Below are positions 24,508 to 33,675 of a stretch of DNA of 64,000 bases, in pieces (position 1 is the stretch's first letter; each line of letters opens with the position of its first letter). This DNA comes from JAAXHF01 sp963665955. GTDB taxonomy: Bacteria; Desulfobacterota; Binatia; Bin18. The notes under the pieces were generated by a model. That model was not told the origin of the DNA, did no database searches, and was given only the letters and a program-made list of their open reading frames with translations. The position numbers and the translations under genes are program-made. Location: contig OZ246887.1 of NCBI GenBank assembly GCA_965231765.1, positions 1,550,001 to 1,614,000 of the forward strand. The letters are read 5' to 3'.

Positions 24508-26532
24508 ATGCTGCAGATCACAAACCTTTCCCTTGCTTTTGGTGGACAACAACTGTTTCGCAACCTCAACTGGCAACTCCGCAAAGGCGACCGGGTCGGC
24601 CTGGTCGGCCCAAATGGGGCTGGTAAAACAACCCTCTTTCGCTTGATCATGGGACAGTTCGAACCAGATGCCGGTGCAGTCCAGCGCAACCGCGAGACCA
24701 GCGTCGGCTATCTGCCCCAGGAAGGCATGAGCGTTGTCGGACGGAACCTGTTTGCTGAAGTCCGGGCAGCCCTGCCAGAACTCAACGAAATCCAGCAAGA
24801 GTTAGACACCCTGCATACGGTTCTGGAAGCGAATGGACAGGATTCGCAAGCCCAGCAGCATGCCGAGCCTTCAGCCGAGCAACAAGAAGCACTCGCCCGT
24901 TATGGCGAGCTCCAACATCGCTTCGAAGAACTGGGCGGCTTTCGGGCCGACGCTGAGGTCGCCAAGGTGCTGACTGGACTCGGCTTTCGTGAAGACCAGT
25001 TTTCCTGGTTGACCGACACCTTCAGTGGCGGCTGGCAGATGCGGATTACGCTGGCCAAACTCCTCTTACAGCGTCCGGATATTCTCCTCTTGGACGAACC
25101 GACGAACCATCTCGATCTTGATTCGCTGCTGTGGCTGGAAGGTTATCTCAATGCCTATCGGGGGAGTGTCGTCATTATTTCTCATGATCGCTCGTTTCTT
25201 GATCGGATTGTCACCCGCATTGCGGCGGTCCATCGGCACACCTTGACGGAATACATGGGCAACTACTCGGTCTTTGAGCAGCAGTTTGAGCAAGCCGTGG
25301 AAGCTTACCAAAAAGCCTACCAAGCGCAGCAAGCCGAGATTGAACGGACGACCCGTTTTATTGAGACCTTTCGCTATAACGCCCGCAAAGCGTCCCAAGT
25401 CCAAAGCCGGGTGAAGCAGCTCGACCGACTCGAACGTTTGGAGCCGCCCCAACATGTGCCAGCTGGAGTCCGCTTTCGTTTTCCGGCCGCTCCCCGCAGC
25501 GGGCGGGTGGTGCTGGAACTGCACAACGTCAGTAAACACTACGACCAGGTCCACGTTTTTCAGGATCTTGATCTCATTATCGAACGTGGCGATCGGATTG
25601 CTCTCGTCGGGATTAATGGAGCAGGCAAATCCACCCTCAGCCGGATTCTGTCTGGAGTCGAGGCTCCCACTCAAGGACAACGCGTCCTGGGTCACCAAGT
25701 TGGGCTCGACTTCTACGCCCAACAGCAAGCGGAGAAACTCGACAGCGACCGGACCGTCTATCAAGAGATTGAGGCTGGCGCGGCTTTTGATGTTATCCCT
25801 GAGCTGCGAACCTTATTGGGGACCTTCTTGTTTTCTGGCGATGCGATTGAAAAGCGTGTTTCAGTCCTGAGTGGCGGAGAAAAAAGCCGGCTGGCCTTGG
25901 CCAAGATGCTGCTCCAAGCCTCAAACTTTCTGATTCTTGACGAGCCAACCAACCATTTAGATATACGGACCAAAGACGTGCTCAAGCAGGCCCTGCTCCA
26001 GTTCACCGGGACCTTTGTTGTGGTGTCTCATGATCGCTATTTCTTAGAGGGATTAGTCACCAAGGTCATTGAGATGCAAGACGGTCAGCTCTTTATGTAT
26101 CCAGGTTCGTTTGAAGAGTTCCTGGCCCGGAAAGAGCGAGACCGAGAAGAGAAAAATCACAAGCCTGTCCTGAACGGAGTCGAAGAATTAAACGGGCAAG
26201 GACAAATGCCAAAAGCAGGCAGAAACACCGCCCAGCTTGCAGGCATCCTCTCTGTCATTAAAGAGGCCAAACGCGGCAAAGCGCTGCACGCTCGGCAGAA
26301 AGCCAGCCGAGCGGACCGCAAGAAGCGGGAACGACAAATAGCAGAAACAGAACAGCGCATCAGCACCCTGGAAGAAAAAAAGACGGCGCTTGAAAGGCTG
26401 ATGGCAGATAGCACGACCTACAGCGACCCACAACGGGCGAAAGGGATTTCGACTGAGTACGAAACCGTCAAGCGCGACCTGGAACAGCAATACGCAACCT
26501 GGAGCGAGCTGGCTGAGGATATGGATGGGTAA
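24508..26532 (+). CDS. ABC-F family ATPase (ribosome-associated type)
   Basis: 674-residue soluble protein with two ABC cassettes and no membrane segments. Cassette 1 has Walker A GPNGAGKTT at 34-42 and signature FSGGWQMRITLAKLL leading into LLDEPTNHLDLDSL. Cassette 2 has Walker A GINGAGKST near residue 370 and LSGGEKSRLALAKMLL with DEPTNHLDI. The interdomain linker is a charged helix pair (residues about 265-310). A C-terminal coiled coil (about 590-670) resembles Uup/YheS-type proteins. ABC-F proteins act on the ribosome E site to regulate or rescue translation. The ATG has no ribosome site; a TATAAA lies five bases upstream, so the mRNA may be leaderless. Confidence 0.92.
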   Translation: MLQITNLSLAFGGQQLFRNLNWQLRKGDRVGLVGPNGAGKTTLFRLIMGQFEPDAGAVQRNRETSVGYLPQEGMSVVGRNLFAEVRAALPELNEIQQELDTLHTVLEANGQDSQAQQHAEPSAEQQEALARYGELQHRFEELGGFRADAEVAKVLTGLGFREDQFSWLTDTFSGGWQMRITLAKLLLQRPDILLLDEPTNHLDLDSLLWLEGYLNAYRGSVVIISHDRSFLDRIVTRIAAVHRHTLTEYMGNYSVFEQQFEQAVEAYQKAYQAQQAEIERTTRFIETFRYNARKASQVQSRVKQLDRLERLEPPQHVPAGVRFRFPAAPRSGRVVLELHNVSKHYDQVHVFQDLDLIIERGDRIALVGINGAGKSTLSRILSGVEAPTQGQRVLGHQVGLDFYAQQQAEKLDSDRTVYQEIEAGAAFDVIPELRTLLGTFLFSGDAIEKRVSVLSGGEKSRLALAKMLLQASNFLILDEPTNHLDIRTKDVLKQALLQFTGTFVVVSHDRYFLEGLVTKVIEMQDGQLFMYPGSFEEFLARKERDREEKNHKPVLNGVEELNGQGQMPKAGRNTAQLAGILSVIKEAKRGKALHARQKASRADRKKRERQIAETEQRISTLEEKKTALERLMADSTTYSDPQRAKGISTEYETVKRDLEQQYATWSELAEDMDG

Positions 26533-26637
26533 TGCAGATACCAGGCATTTAGAGCGGCAGCGGCTTGGGAACGCTTGTGTCCCTGTCCGCCTCCTCTCTG
26601 AGCCGAATCAAGACAAGCCAAACAAAGGAGAGAAACA

Positions 26638-27621
26638 ATGCGCATAGGGCTCGGTCTGCCACCACTGGGGATGTTGATGGATATTTGCTCAGAGATCGTT
26701 CAACGGGCGGAAGAACGTGGCTTTGACAGTGTGTGGGTCGGCGAAGCATGGGGAACAGAGACGTGTACCATGGTCGGTGCCCTGCTCGCCCGCAGCCAGC
26801 GGATTCATATTGGGACGGGCATTGTCTCCTTGTATCTCCGCCCGCCAACCTTGACCGCCATGCAAGCCGCAACACTCGACCTCATCGCTCCAGGTCGAGC
26901 GCGTCTCGGCCTCGGCGTGAGTACTCGCAACATCAATACCATGCATGGCATCCCATGGGATTTTCCGCTCGCGCGCACGCGGGAATACGTGGCCCTCCTG
27001 CGCCGCCTGCTGGCGGGAGAACGCGTCACGCATGAAGGACAATTCTATAGCCCAAAAGGCTTTCAGCTGAGTGTTCCAGCCCCGAGCCAGCTGCCTATTT
27101 ATCTCGCGGCGGTGAATCCCAAGATGCTGCAACTTGCCGGAGAGATTGCTGACGGTATTCAGCTGGCTTGGATTCCGGCCAGAGAAGTTCCCCACTCAAT
27201 TGCAGAAATTGCCAAAGGTGCTGAACGGGCAGGCCGCCGCTTGGCAGATATTAACATTGGCTGTTATATCCACACCATGGTCACAGACGACCGTGAGCGG
27301 ACCTTCAAACAGCTGCGGCGGGTGTTAGTCGGTTATTGCCAAGCCAACACGTATATCCAAGGCTTTCGGCGGTTTGGCTATAGCGATATTCTCGACGAAG
27401 TCCACGGCTACTGGAAAGCCGGCGACCGTGCTCAAGCAGAGGTTGCCATCTCCGAAAAAATGGTCGAAGAACTATACATCTTTGGCACCGCCGAAGAATG
27501 CCACGCTCAACTCGAAACCTTCACCCAAGCCGGGGTCAACCTGCCAGTCGTCGCCGCCCCACCGACCAGCCGCCTGACAGCGGACGATCTGCGGACTTTG
27601 GTGGATGCGTTTGAACAGTAA
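26638..27621 (+). CDS. LLM-class flavin-dependent oxidoreductase (paralogue 1)
   Basis: Luciferase-like TIM-barrel enzyme using FMN or F420. 327 residues. Family features: MRIGLGLPPLG start, AEERGFDSVWVGEAW, TSRIHIGTG-like SQRIHIGTGIVSLYLRPP, ATLDLIAPGRARLGLGVS and LPIYLAAVNPKMLQLAGEIADG. A strong ribosome site precedes it. It is followed by a dehydrogenase whose ATG overlaps its stop by one base, so both are translationally coupled. Cofactor and substrate cannot be read from the sequence. Confidence 0.9.
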   Translation: MRIGLGLPPLGMLMDICSEIVQRAEERGFDSVWVGEAWGTETCTMVGALLARSQRIHIGTGIVSLYLRPPTLTAMQAATLDLIAPGRARLGLGVSTRNINTMHGIPWDFPLARTREYVALLRRLLAGERVTHEGQFYSPKGFQLSVPAPSQLPIYLAAVNPKMLQLAGEIADGIQLAWIPAREVPHSIAEIAKGAERAGRRLADINIGCYIHTMVTDDRERTFKQLRRVLVGYCQANTYIQGFRRFGYSDILDEVHGYWKAGDRAQAEVAISEKMVEELYIFGTAEECHAQLETFTQAGVNLPVVAAPPTSRLTADDLRTLVDAFEQ

Positions 27622-28478
27622 TGGAGGGACACACAATAACAACACGCGTCGGTTTTATTGGTCTGGGTAATATTGGCAAACCCATGGCCCTCAATGTAGC
27701 CCAGGCTAGCCAGGCCACATTTGACTTGATGGTCTATGATCTGCGTGCAGAACCCATGGCCGAACTTGCTGCGGCTGGAGCAAAAACTGCCCGCTCAGCC
27801 AGCGAAATTGGCGCACATGGAGATATCATTGAACTCGTCGTGGTAGACGATGCTCAGGTCGAGGCGGTTATCTTAGAAGAAGGCGGCGTTCTGAATGGAG
27901 CCAAGCCCGGCAGTGTGATTGCCATTCATAGCACCGTCCACCCCAAGACCATCCGTAAAATTGCCGCACTCGCCCAAGCCAGAGGAGTTGGCCTCATCGA
28001 TGCCGAAGTCAGCGGCGGCGAGCGTGGCGCACAAGCCCAGACGCTGTGTTACATGGTCGGCGGCGATAAGGCTGCGTTTGAAAAGTGTCGGCCGGTGTTT
28101 GAGACATCGGGATCTCATATTTTTCATCTGGGTGATCTGGGCATGGGCTCAATGGCCAAACTGGCTCATAATCTTATTGTCTACGTCAATATGCTGTCCG
28201 CCTCAGAGGGCATGAAACTAGCAGAGACGGCCGGACTTGATCTCAACGTTTTTCAAGAAGTTGTCAAAGCCAGCGCCGGCCAGAGCAAAGTCGCAGACAA
28301 TTGGCTGCGTCAGCGTAATTTCAAAGACACCTATAGCACCGGCCCGGAAGCCCTCGTGCAGCTCATGCATAAAGATTTACGGCTGGCCTTAGAGCTGGGC
28401 CATGATCTGGGCTTAACCTTGCCAGGAGCAGCTCTGACACAGCAGATGATTGATCGGTTTTTGGGGATCAAGGATTGA
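27621..28478 (+). CDS. NAD(P)-dependent beta-hydroxyacid dehydrogenase (3-hydroxyisobutyrate dehydrogenase family)
   Basis: 285 residues. N-terminal Rossmann motif VGFIGLGNIGKPMALN with a tightly conserved spacing, substrate motif EVSGGERGAQAQTL (family DAPVSGG pattern), and the catalytic lysine in LAHNLIVY near residue 180. The C-terminal all-helical domain includes KDLRLALELGHDLGL. It is coupled to the preceding LLM enzyme (TAATG overlap), suggesting that both act on the same small-molecule pathway. Confidence 0.9.
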   Translation: MEGHTITTRVGFIGLGNIGKPMALNVAQASQATFDLMVYDLRAEPMAELAAAGAKTARSASEIGAHGDIIELVVVDDAQVEAVILEEGGVLNGAKPGSVIAIHSTVHPKTIRKIAALAQARGVGLIDAEVSGGERGAQAQTLCYMVGGDKAAFEKCRPVFETSGSHIFHLGDLGMGSMAKLAHNLIVYVNMLSASEGMKLAETAGLDLNVFQEVVKASAGQSKVADNWLRQRNFKDTYSTGPEALVQLMHKDLRLALELGHDLGLTLPGAALTQQMIDRFLGIKD

Positions 28479-28519
28479 GTTCATGGCACGCGAAACACAC
28501 CACCACACGAGTGCCGGAA

Positions 28520-28540
28520 TATATCACTCAATGTGATATA
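28520..28540. promoter_or_regulatory. Perfect dyad, candidate operator upstream of the GST gene
   Basis: tatatcac and gtgatata arms around a 5-base spacer (tcaat) form a 21-base perfect palindrome in the 188-base gap, about 125 bases before the GST start. The size suits a dimeric regulator. The regulator is unknown. Confidence 0.45.
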
Positions 28541-28666
28541 GAGACAAATAGGGATTGCTGTTTGAGTGCTCTTCTCGCAATTTTTCTTGCATCGAATTTC
28601 CTCGACAGTCCCGATATTCTGGGATAGGCTTCAGCCAATATCTTTGAAACGGGAAGGACAGCACTC

Positions 28667-29353
28667 ATGATCGATCTCTACACCTGGCCAACACCAAACG
28701 GCCACAAGGTTCACATTTTTCTCGAAGAAGTTGGCATGCCGTATACTGTCCATGCGATTAACATTGGCACGGGAGACCAGTTTGAGCCCGAATTCCTCAA
28801 GATCAGCCCGAATAACAAAATGCCAGCCATCGTTGACCAGGATGGACCCGGCGGCAAGCCATATGCTGTTTTTGAGTCAGGCGCGATTCTCCTGTATCTG
28901 GCAGAAAAGACGGGCCAATACCTGCCGAGCGATCCGACTGGACGCTATGATGTCATCCAATGGCTGATGTTCCAAATGGGCGGCATTGGTCCGATGCTCG
29001 GCCAAGCTCACCATTTTCGGATGTATGCACCTGAAAAGATCGAGTACGCCTTTAACCGCTATACCAACGAAGCCTCACGTCTGTACGGAGTTGTGGATAA
29101 ACGGCTGAGCGAGCATGAGTATCTTGCCGGCGACTACTCAATTGCCGACATGGCCACGTTCCCGTGGCTGCGCTATCACGAAAACCAAGGCCAGAAGCTT
29201 GAAGACTATCCGCACTTGAAACGCTGGTATGACCAGCTTGAAGCACGCCCTGCCGTACAACGGGGATTGGCAATCCTCAAATCTGAAGCAAAGCCGATGG
29301 ATGACAAGGCCAAAGCCCTGCTGTTTGGGAAACAGCAGTACGAAAGACGGTAG
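28667..29353 (+). CDS. Glutathione S-transferase family protein (YfcG/YghU-like)
   Basis: 228 residues. The N-terminal thioredoxin fold starts IDLYTWPTPNGHKVHIFLEE, the Nu-class pattern in which Thr/Asn residues near the N-terminus replace Tyr or Ser. Cis-Pro is in NNKMPAIVD and the SNAIL-like ESGAILLYLAE motif follows. The C-terminal helical domain has YSIADMATFPWLRYHENQG. E. coli YfcG-type proteins reduce disulfide-containing compounds with glutathione. A good ribosome site (gggaagga) precedes the ATG. Confidence 0.88.
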   Translation: MIDLYTWPTPNGHKVHIFLEEVGMPYTVHAINIGTGDQFEPEFLKISPNNKMPAIVDQDGPGGKPYAVFESGAILLYLAEKTGQYLPSDPTGRYDVIQWLMFQMGGIGPMLGQAHHFRMYAPEKIEYAFNRYTNEASRLYGVVDKRLSEHEYLAGDYSIADMATFPWLRYHENQGQKLEDYPHLKRWYDQLEARPAVQRGLAILKSEAKPMDDKAKALLFGKQQYERR

Positions 29354-29606
29354 ATCCGGCGAGTCTGGTGTTTCTCATCGATCAGTGGGCTCTGGTATTA
29401 GAGGGCTCAATCTGGAGTTCTACACGTTCCGCGCTCGTCCCCTGGCAAATCTCCTAAAATGCTTTCTGCCTTTCCCCTCCTCTGGCGGTGGCGTCATCCC
29501 ATCGTTGTTTTTGAGCTATAGAGTTGCTTTTGCTGTGGTGGCGGCGGCGGTTGCCTGCCCGGCCAGGAGAGGAGCGCTTCAGCAATTTGGGAAAAGAGGG
29601 GATTGT

Positions 29607-30944
29607 CTAGACAGTAAAAGGTTCTTCGGGTTTCCAGCGCCAATATGGGCGTGACTGGCGCTGATGACGGATGCCATGCAGACGCACTCGGTCGGTGAGA
29701 TTGAGTACAATCGGCATCAGTTCTTGCCCATATACCCGCCCCAGTCCGCCCTGGATCACTGCTCGTTCGTCAAACGAGGCGACGTGGTCGGCCAACACGT
29801 TTGGCCCGCCAGCAATCAGCAATGGCACAGCTTCGCCGGAATGAATCAGTCGCCCGCTGCTTGGTGTGGCGTGATCCCCGGTGACAACAACAAGCAAATC
29901 CTCACCGCTTTCAATCCGTTTCAGCAGTGGACGCAGTGTTGCATCAATCTCACCAATTGCATGTTTTTTCTCAAACGGATCTTTCCGGTGGGCGGCAACG
30001 TCTGGTCCTTTGGTATGCAGGTGAACAAACTCATACCCCTGCTGAAATAGCTCATCTGCCGCGTTGAGTTTCTCTTGGAGATCTTTGGCCAGGCTCGAAT
30101 GCTGGGGGACTTTCACTGGCGTCATGCCACATACTGTGGCAATGCCTGTGTACAAAGGATAATTCTCAATGCTCGCTGCTCGCATTCCATTTTGTTCAAG
30201 AAACGCTGGAACCTGGGGTCTCACCGCTGCCCATTTTGTCAATAAAAAGTTTATGGCTGGGAGTCCCCGTTCCTGTCTTTTTCGATTCACGGGATGGGTC
30301 TGCAAGCAGCGATGCACCCAGCTCAGATATGCGTTTAAGGCAGCTGCGGTCCGTTGGGCATTGTCTTGATCGGCGTCTTCTTCAAGTGGCAGAGCTCTGG
30401 CGACTGCTGCGCCATTATACAATGGATCAACATCTGAAAGGAAACGACTCGGATTGCCTGTCAGAGTGAGGATTGCTTCACAACGCCCACACTCTTGAAG
30501 GGAAAAGCGAATGCCATGCGTTTCATACTCGGCAATCGCCGTACTCAAGACCTGACACTCGTATTCATCTTTCGCTTGGTGCTGCTCCCACAGAATCGCC
30601 TCACGGTACACGACTCCTTCTCGTGTCCTTGTTGTCGCAAAACTCGATAAGAGAATGACCGAATCGGCTGGCACCTGTATCCCGCGCCCGACGGCTTCAA
30701 AGGCTGCCCGGCCAGGAAACTGGTCTAATCCATAACCAAATAGAATAAAATGTGAGGTTTCACTTTCGAGCGGCACTCCTGGCGCAAGAGGGACGAGCTG
30801 CCCTGTTGTCCCAAGCTGGGCCAATCGGTTCAGCTGCGGGGTATGCGCTGATTCAAGCGGCGTTTGACCACCGAGTGCAGCCTGTGGTCGGTCGGCAAGA
30901 CCGTCGAGGATGATAAAGAGAATAGGAGTGGGGGAGTTAGTCAT
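29607..30944 (-). CDS. apgM: Cofactor-independent phosphoglycerate mutase, archaeal type (ApgM)
   Basis: Interconverts 3- and 2-phosphoglycerate with two metal ions, of the alkaline-phosphatase superfamily. The 445-residue protein has Asp14 in FIILDGLADRP, TPLESAHTPQLNRLAQLG, then a likely phospho-acceptor Ser61 in PLESETSHFILFGYG and GRAAFEAVGRGI. Late metal motifs are HLHTKGPDVAAH and TGDHATPSSGRLIHSG. The family usually has GSD where ESE stands here. Its ATG overlaps the end of nadM by eight bases. Related phosphonopyruvate decarboxylase-like enzymes share the fold, so function is likely, not certain. Confidence 0.82.
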   Translation of the reverse strand: MTNSPTPILFIILDGLADRPQAALGGQTPLESAHTPQLNRLAQLGTTGQLVPLAPGVPLESETSHFILFGYGLDQFPGRAAFEAVGRGIQVPADSVILLSSFATTRTREGVVYREAILWEQHQAKDEYECQVLSTAIAEYETHGIRFSLQECGRCEAILTLTGNPSRFLSDVDPLYNGAAVARALPLEEDADQDNAQRTAAALNAYLSWVHRCLQTHPVNRKRQERGLPAINFLLTKWAAVRPQVPAFLEQNGMRAASIENYPLYTGIATVCGMTPVKVPQHSSLAKDLQEKLNAADELFQQGYEFVHLHTKGPDVAAHRKDPFEKKHAIGEIDATLRPLLKRIESGEDLLVVVTGDHATPSSGRLIHSGEAVPLLIAGGPNVLADHVASFDERAVIQGGLGRVYGQELMPIVLNLTDRVRLHGIRHQRQSRPYWRWKPEEPFTV

Positions 30945-31482
30945 TGTGTAAGCGACGTTCAGCTTCTATTGTCCTCAGAATCTCAGCAACGGCTGCCGGC
31001 ACCAGCGTCTGCCACTCTTGTCCAGCGCTAATCTTTTGGCGGACCTCACTGCCGCTGACTTGCTTTTCTTTGCCCGCGTCCAGCACTTCAACCGGCCAGC
31101 CGTGGGCTTCTAGACGTCGGAACTTCTCCGTGCCCCAGTCCGAGAAGAGACGCACAAATTGTGTCAATTCCGAAGGACAATAATGCTGCCAGCGTTCGGG
31201 ATGATGAATCGGAAACGGCACGACTGAGACGCGGGCGGTGTCGATACCAGCCTCAGCCAATGCGGCACGGGCCATCCACTGTCGCTCAAAAAACGTGAAA
31301 GGATTGGCGGCGGGGAGGTGGCGGTGTGGATCGGCTGCTTCGGCAACAGTGGCTGACGGATCAGGGTTGGTGATGCCGACAATCAGATGCGCGCAGCGGG
31401 CCAAGGCAGCCAGGGCGTATTCAAGATGCCCACGGTGAAAAGGCTGGAAACGGCCGTGGATCATACCGTAGGCTGGCAGCAT
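30937..31482 (-). CDS. nadM: Nicotinamide-nucleotide adenylyltransferase (archaeal NadM type)
   Basis: Forms NAD from NMN and ATP. 181 residues of the HIGH nucleotidyltransferase superfamily: GMIHGRFQPFHRGHLEYAL (His16 and His19), IVGITNPDPS, and the late motif VSGSEVRQKI that matches ISGTxVR. The ATG lies 12 bases after the stop of an LLM enzyme gene and the end overlaps apgM, so LLM-nadM-apgM probably form one transcription unit. Bacterial NadD is a different family; both may exist in the genome. Confidence 0.82.
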   Translation of the reverse strand: MLPAYGMIHGRFQPFHRGHLEYALAALARCAHLIVGITNPDPSATVAEAADPHRHLPAANPFTFFERQWMARAALAEAGIDTARVSVVPFPIHHPERWQHYCPSELTQFVRLFSDWGTEKFRRLEAHGWPVEVLDAGKEKQVSGSEVRQKISAGQEWQTLVPAAVAEILRTIEAERRLHND

Positions 31483-31494
31483 ATGTTTTGCTTC

Positions 31495-32544
31495 TCAGGA
31501 ATCAGCAGTCGTCTTCCGAAAATGGGGTATGACTTCTTTCGCAAACAACTGCATCGAGTGCTCGGTGAGGCGTGGGTCCATGCCTCCAATCTGCATCCAC
31601 ATGACAAGATGAGTGACTCCCGATTCGGCCTGCGAACGCTCGAGTTCTTGAATGGCATCAGCGGGAGTTCCCACGATAAGCGGCGCGCCAAAAAAGTGCA
31701 GTCCTGGAGTTGTGCTCATTTTTTCGGGGGACGGCAGGGGTTCGGCACCAAAGTAGCCACCTGGAAAGGTAAAGTCGCCGGCTTCGTTGAGCTTGTGGGT
31801 GTAGACGGACATTTGGTGGTAGATATGGGGAGCGCTTTCCTGCCAAGCTTGCTCTCGGGTGTCCGCAATATGTACCATGCGCAGAGCCCCCTTGGAAAAA
31901 TTTTTCGGATCGTGCCCATAGTGTTGCAACCGCGCCTCATAGAACTGGTTCCCAGTAGCACTCCCCGCACCGGCAAAGTGGCAGCCATATCGAGCGGCGC
32001 GGTCAATTGCTTTCTCGGTAACGGCGGCAACCCATAGCGGCAGCCGAGGCTGGACCGGCCGAGGACGCAAAGAAAACGGAGCAATGTTGAAATGCTTGCC
32101 GGAAAAAGAGAACTCTTCCTGTTCCCACACACCACGCAGAATAGCTAAGCCCTCCTCTATACGGGTTGGCCGCTCACGCCGAGGGATATTGTACGCCGCG
32201 TATTCATCCAGGTAGTAGCCCTGCCCGACCCCAAGGTCAAAGCGGCCCTCAGATAGCGCATCAAGGGTAGCTGCTTCTTCAGCTACTCGGAGCGGATGGT
32301 ACAGCGGCAGAATAACAATATACGTCCCTAGTCGGATACGGCTCGTACGAGCTGCCATAGCCGCCAAGACCGGGAATTGAGCAGACAAGTATTCATCGGT
32401 TCCGTGGTGCTCAGCCGTCCAGACCGTGTCATAGCCCAATTCCTCAGCCAGTACGGCTTGCTGCACCAGGCCCTGATACAGCCGGGCGGATGAGACTTGC
32501 CAGGGCTGCGGATTCCCGCCGGTCAGGATCAAACCAAAGTTCAT
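31495..32544 (-). CDS. LLM-class flavin-dependent oxidoreductase (paralogue 2)
   Basis: 349-residue luciferase-like barrel. Features: LAEELGYDTVWTAEHHG, SRIRLGTYIVILPLYHPLRV, EEAATLDALSEGRFDLGVGQGY, and PLWVAAVTEKAIDRAARYGC. A good ribosome site (ataaggagag) precedes the ATG at 32544. First gene of the minus-strand LLM-nadM-apgM set. The C-terminal motif EVIPHF is shared with paralogue 4. Substrate unknown. Confidence 0.9.
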   Translation of the reverse strand: MNFGLILTGGNPQPWQVSSARLYQGLVQQAVLAEELGYDTVWTAEHHGTDEYLSAQFPVLAAMAARTSRIRLGTYIVILPLYHPLRVAEEAATLDALSEGRFDLGVGQGYYLDEYAAYNIPRRERPTRIEEGLAILRGVWEQEEFSFSGKHFNIAPFSLRPRPVQPRLPLWVAAVTEKAIDRAARYGCHFAGAGSATGNQFYEARLQHYGHDPKNFSKGALRMVHIADTREQAWQESAPHIYHQMSVYTHKLNEAGDFTFPGGYFGAEPLPSPEKMSTTPGLHFFGAPLIVGTPADAIQELERSQAESGVTHLVMWMQIGGMDPRLTEHSMQLFAKEVIPHFRKTTADS

Positions 32545-32797
32545 CGTTTTCTCTCCTTATGTTTCAACTCCGATAGCGACTTTCATCGCTCCTCCCCCCT
32601 CGTGCGTCGGGACAGTCCAAGAGTGGCATGGACACACACCAAAAATCAATGCAGACACGAACGTTCGCTTCCTTACGATTTTATCCGTGGCAATAGTTGG
32701 CGGTATGTGAATAGTTGAACGCCTCAACGAAGCTTGACCCTATCTCTCATCTGGGGCATAGGCATGCTAAGGGAACGCTTACATAGGGAGGGACAGT

Positions 32798-33538
32798 ATG
32801 AGTCTTGCGGGGAAAACAGCACTTGTCACCGGCTCGAGTTCGGGCATTGGCCGCGGTATTGCCCTGGCCTTCGCACGAAAGGGAGCAAATGTTGTCATCA
32901 CTGGTCGAAACGAGCAGAGAATCGCCGGAGTAGTGAGTGAGATCGAAGCTATTGGCAGCAGAGCTGTAGGGCTGAAGGCTGATGTTGCTCGCTTTGCCGA
33001 GGTCCAGACAATGACCCAGCACGCCCAGAGTGAGTTGGGCAGTATAGATATTTTGGTCAATAACGCCGGCATCTTTTCGACACGGGCGCTGCACGACATG
33101 ACCGAGCAAGAGTGGGATGGCATGATCGCGGTTGATCTCAAAAGCGTGTTCAACTGCACCCGAGCAGTGATCGAGGATATGCGCACTAAGGGCTGGGGCC
33201 GTGTCATTTGTATTACCGGACTGGTAGGCAATACTGGCTATGCCAATACGACTCATGTGGCGGCCGCCAAAGCTGGCGTGCACGGCTTTGTCAAAGCGCT
33301 CGCCCGTGAAGTCATTGCCTCGGGTATCACCGTCAATGCGATCACACCAGGACTCATCGATACGCCGATCCTGGCCGGCATCAGCGAGGCCCAGATGGCC
33401 GTGTTTACAGAAGAGATTCCGGCCGGTCGCATTGGGACCGTCGAGGAAATTGCAGCCGCGACCTCATATCTTGTGTCAGACGCAGCTGCGTATACAACCG
33501 GCCAGATTCTGAATATCAGCGGCGGAGGACTGATTTAG
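32798..33538 (+). CDS. SDR-family protein with degenerate active site
   Basis: 246 residues with the classical SDR Rossmann fold: TGSSSGIGRGIALAFARKG, NNAG at residues 87-90, and the PG motif after the active site (ITPGLIDTP). The catalytic tetrad is damaged. Where Y-x-x-x-K is expected the sequence is V-A-A-A-K, and the Ser 13 residues earlier is Gly (ICITGLVGN). A normal SDR in the same neighbourhood (35176-35925) keeps YHATK. It may bind NAD(P) without classical reduction. Good ribosome site; the gene is divergent from the 31495-32544 LLM gene. Confidence 0.85.
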   Translation: MSLAGKTALVTGSSSGIGRGIALAFARKGANVVITGRNEQRIAGVVSEIEAIGSRAVGLKADVARFAEVQTMTQHAQSELGSIDILVNNAGIFSTRALHDMTEQEWDGMIAVDLKSVFNCTRAVIEDMRTKGWGRVICITGLVGNTGYANTTHVAAAKAGVHGFVKALAREVIASGITVNAITPGLIDTPILAGISEAQMAVFTEEIPAGRIGTVEEIAAATSYLVSDAAAYTTGQILNISGGGLI

Positions 33539-33675
33539 GAAATACAGCAAGGAACGTTCAGCCAACAATCCTTCTGCCGTAGCCCGTCAGACACCCGCCC
33601 GCCCTGCCAGCAGTTGACGGAAACAGTGACAGCATAAACAATGCGCAACAGCGCCACACACGAGAGGAATCAGCT

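Noticed and set aside
31387..32037. Plus-strand 216-codon frame opposite LLM paralogue 2
   Set aside because: No domain pattern; the LLM residues on the minus strand are conserved throughout.
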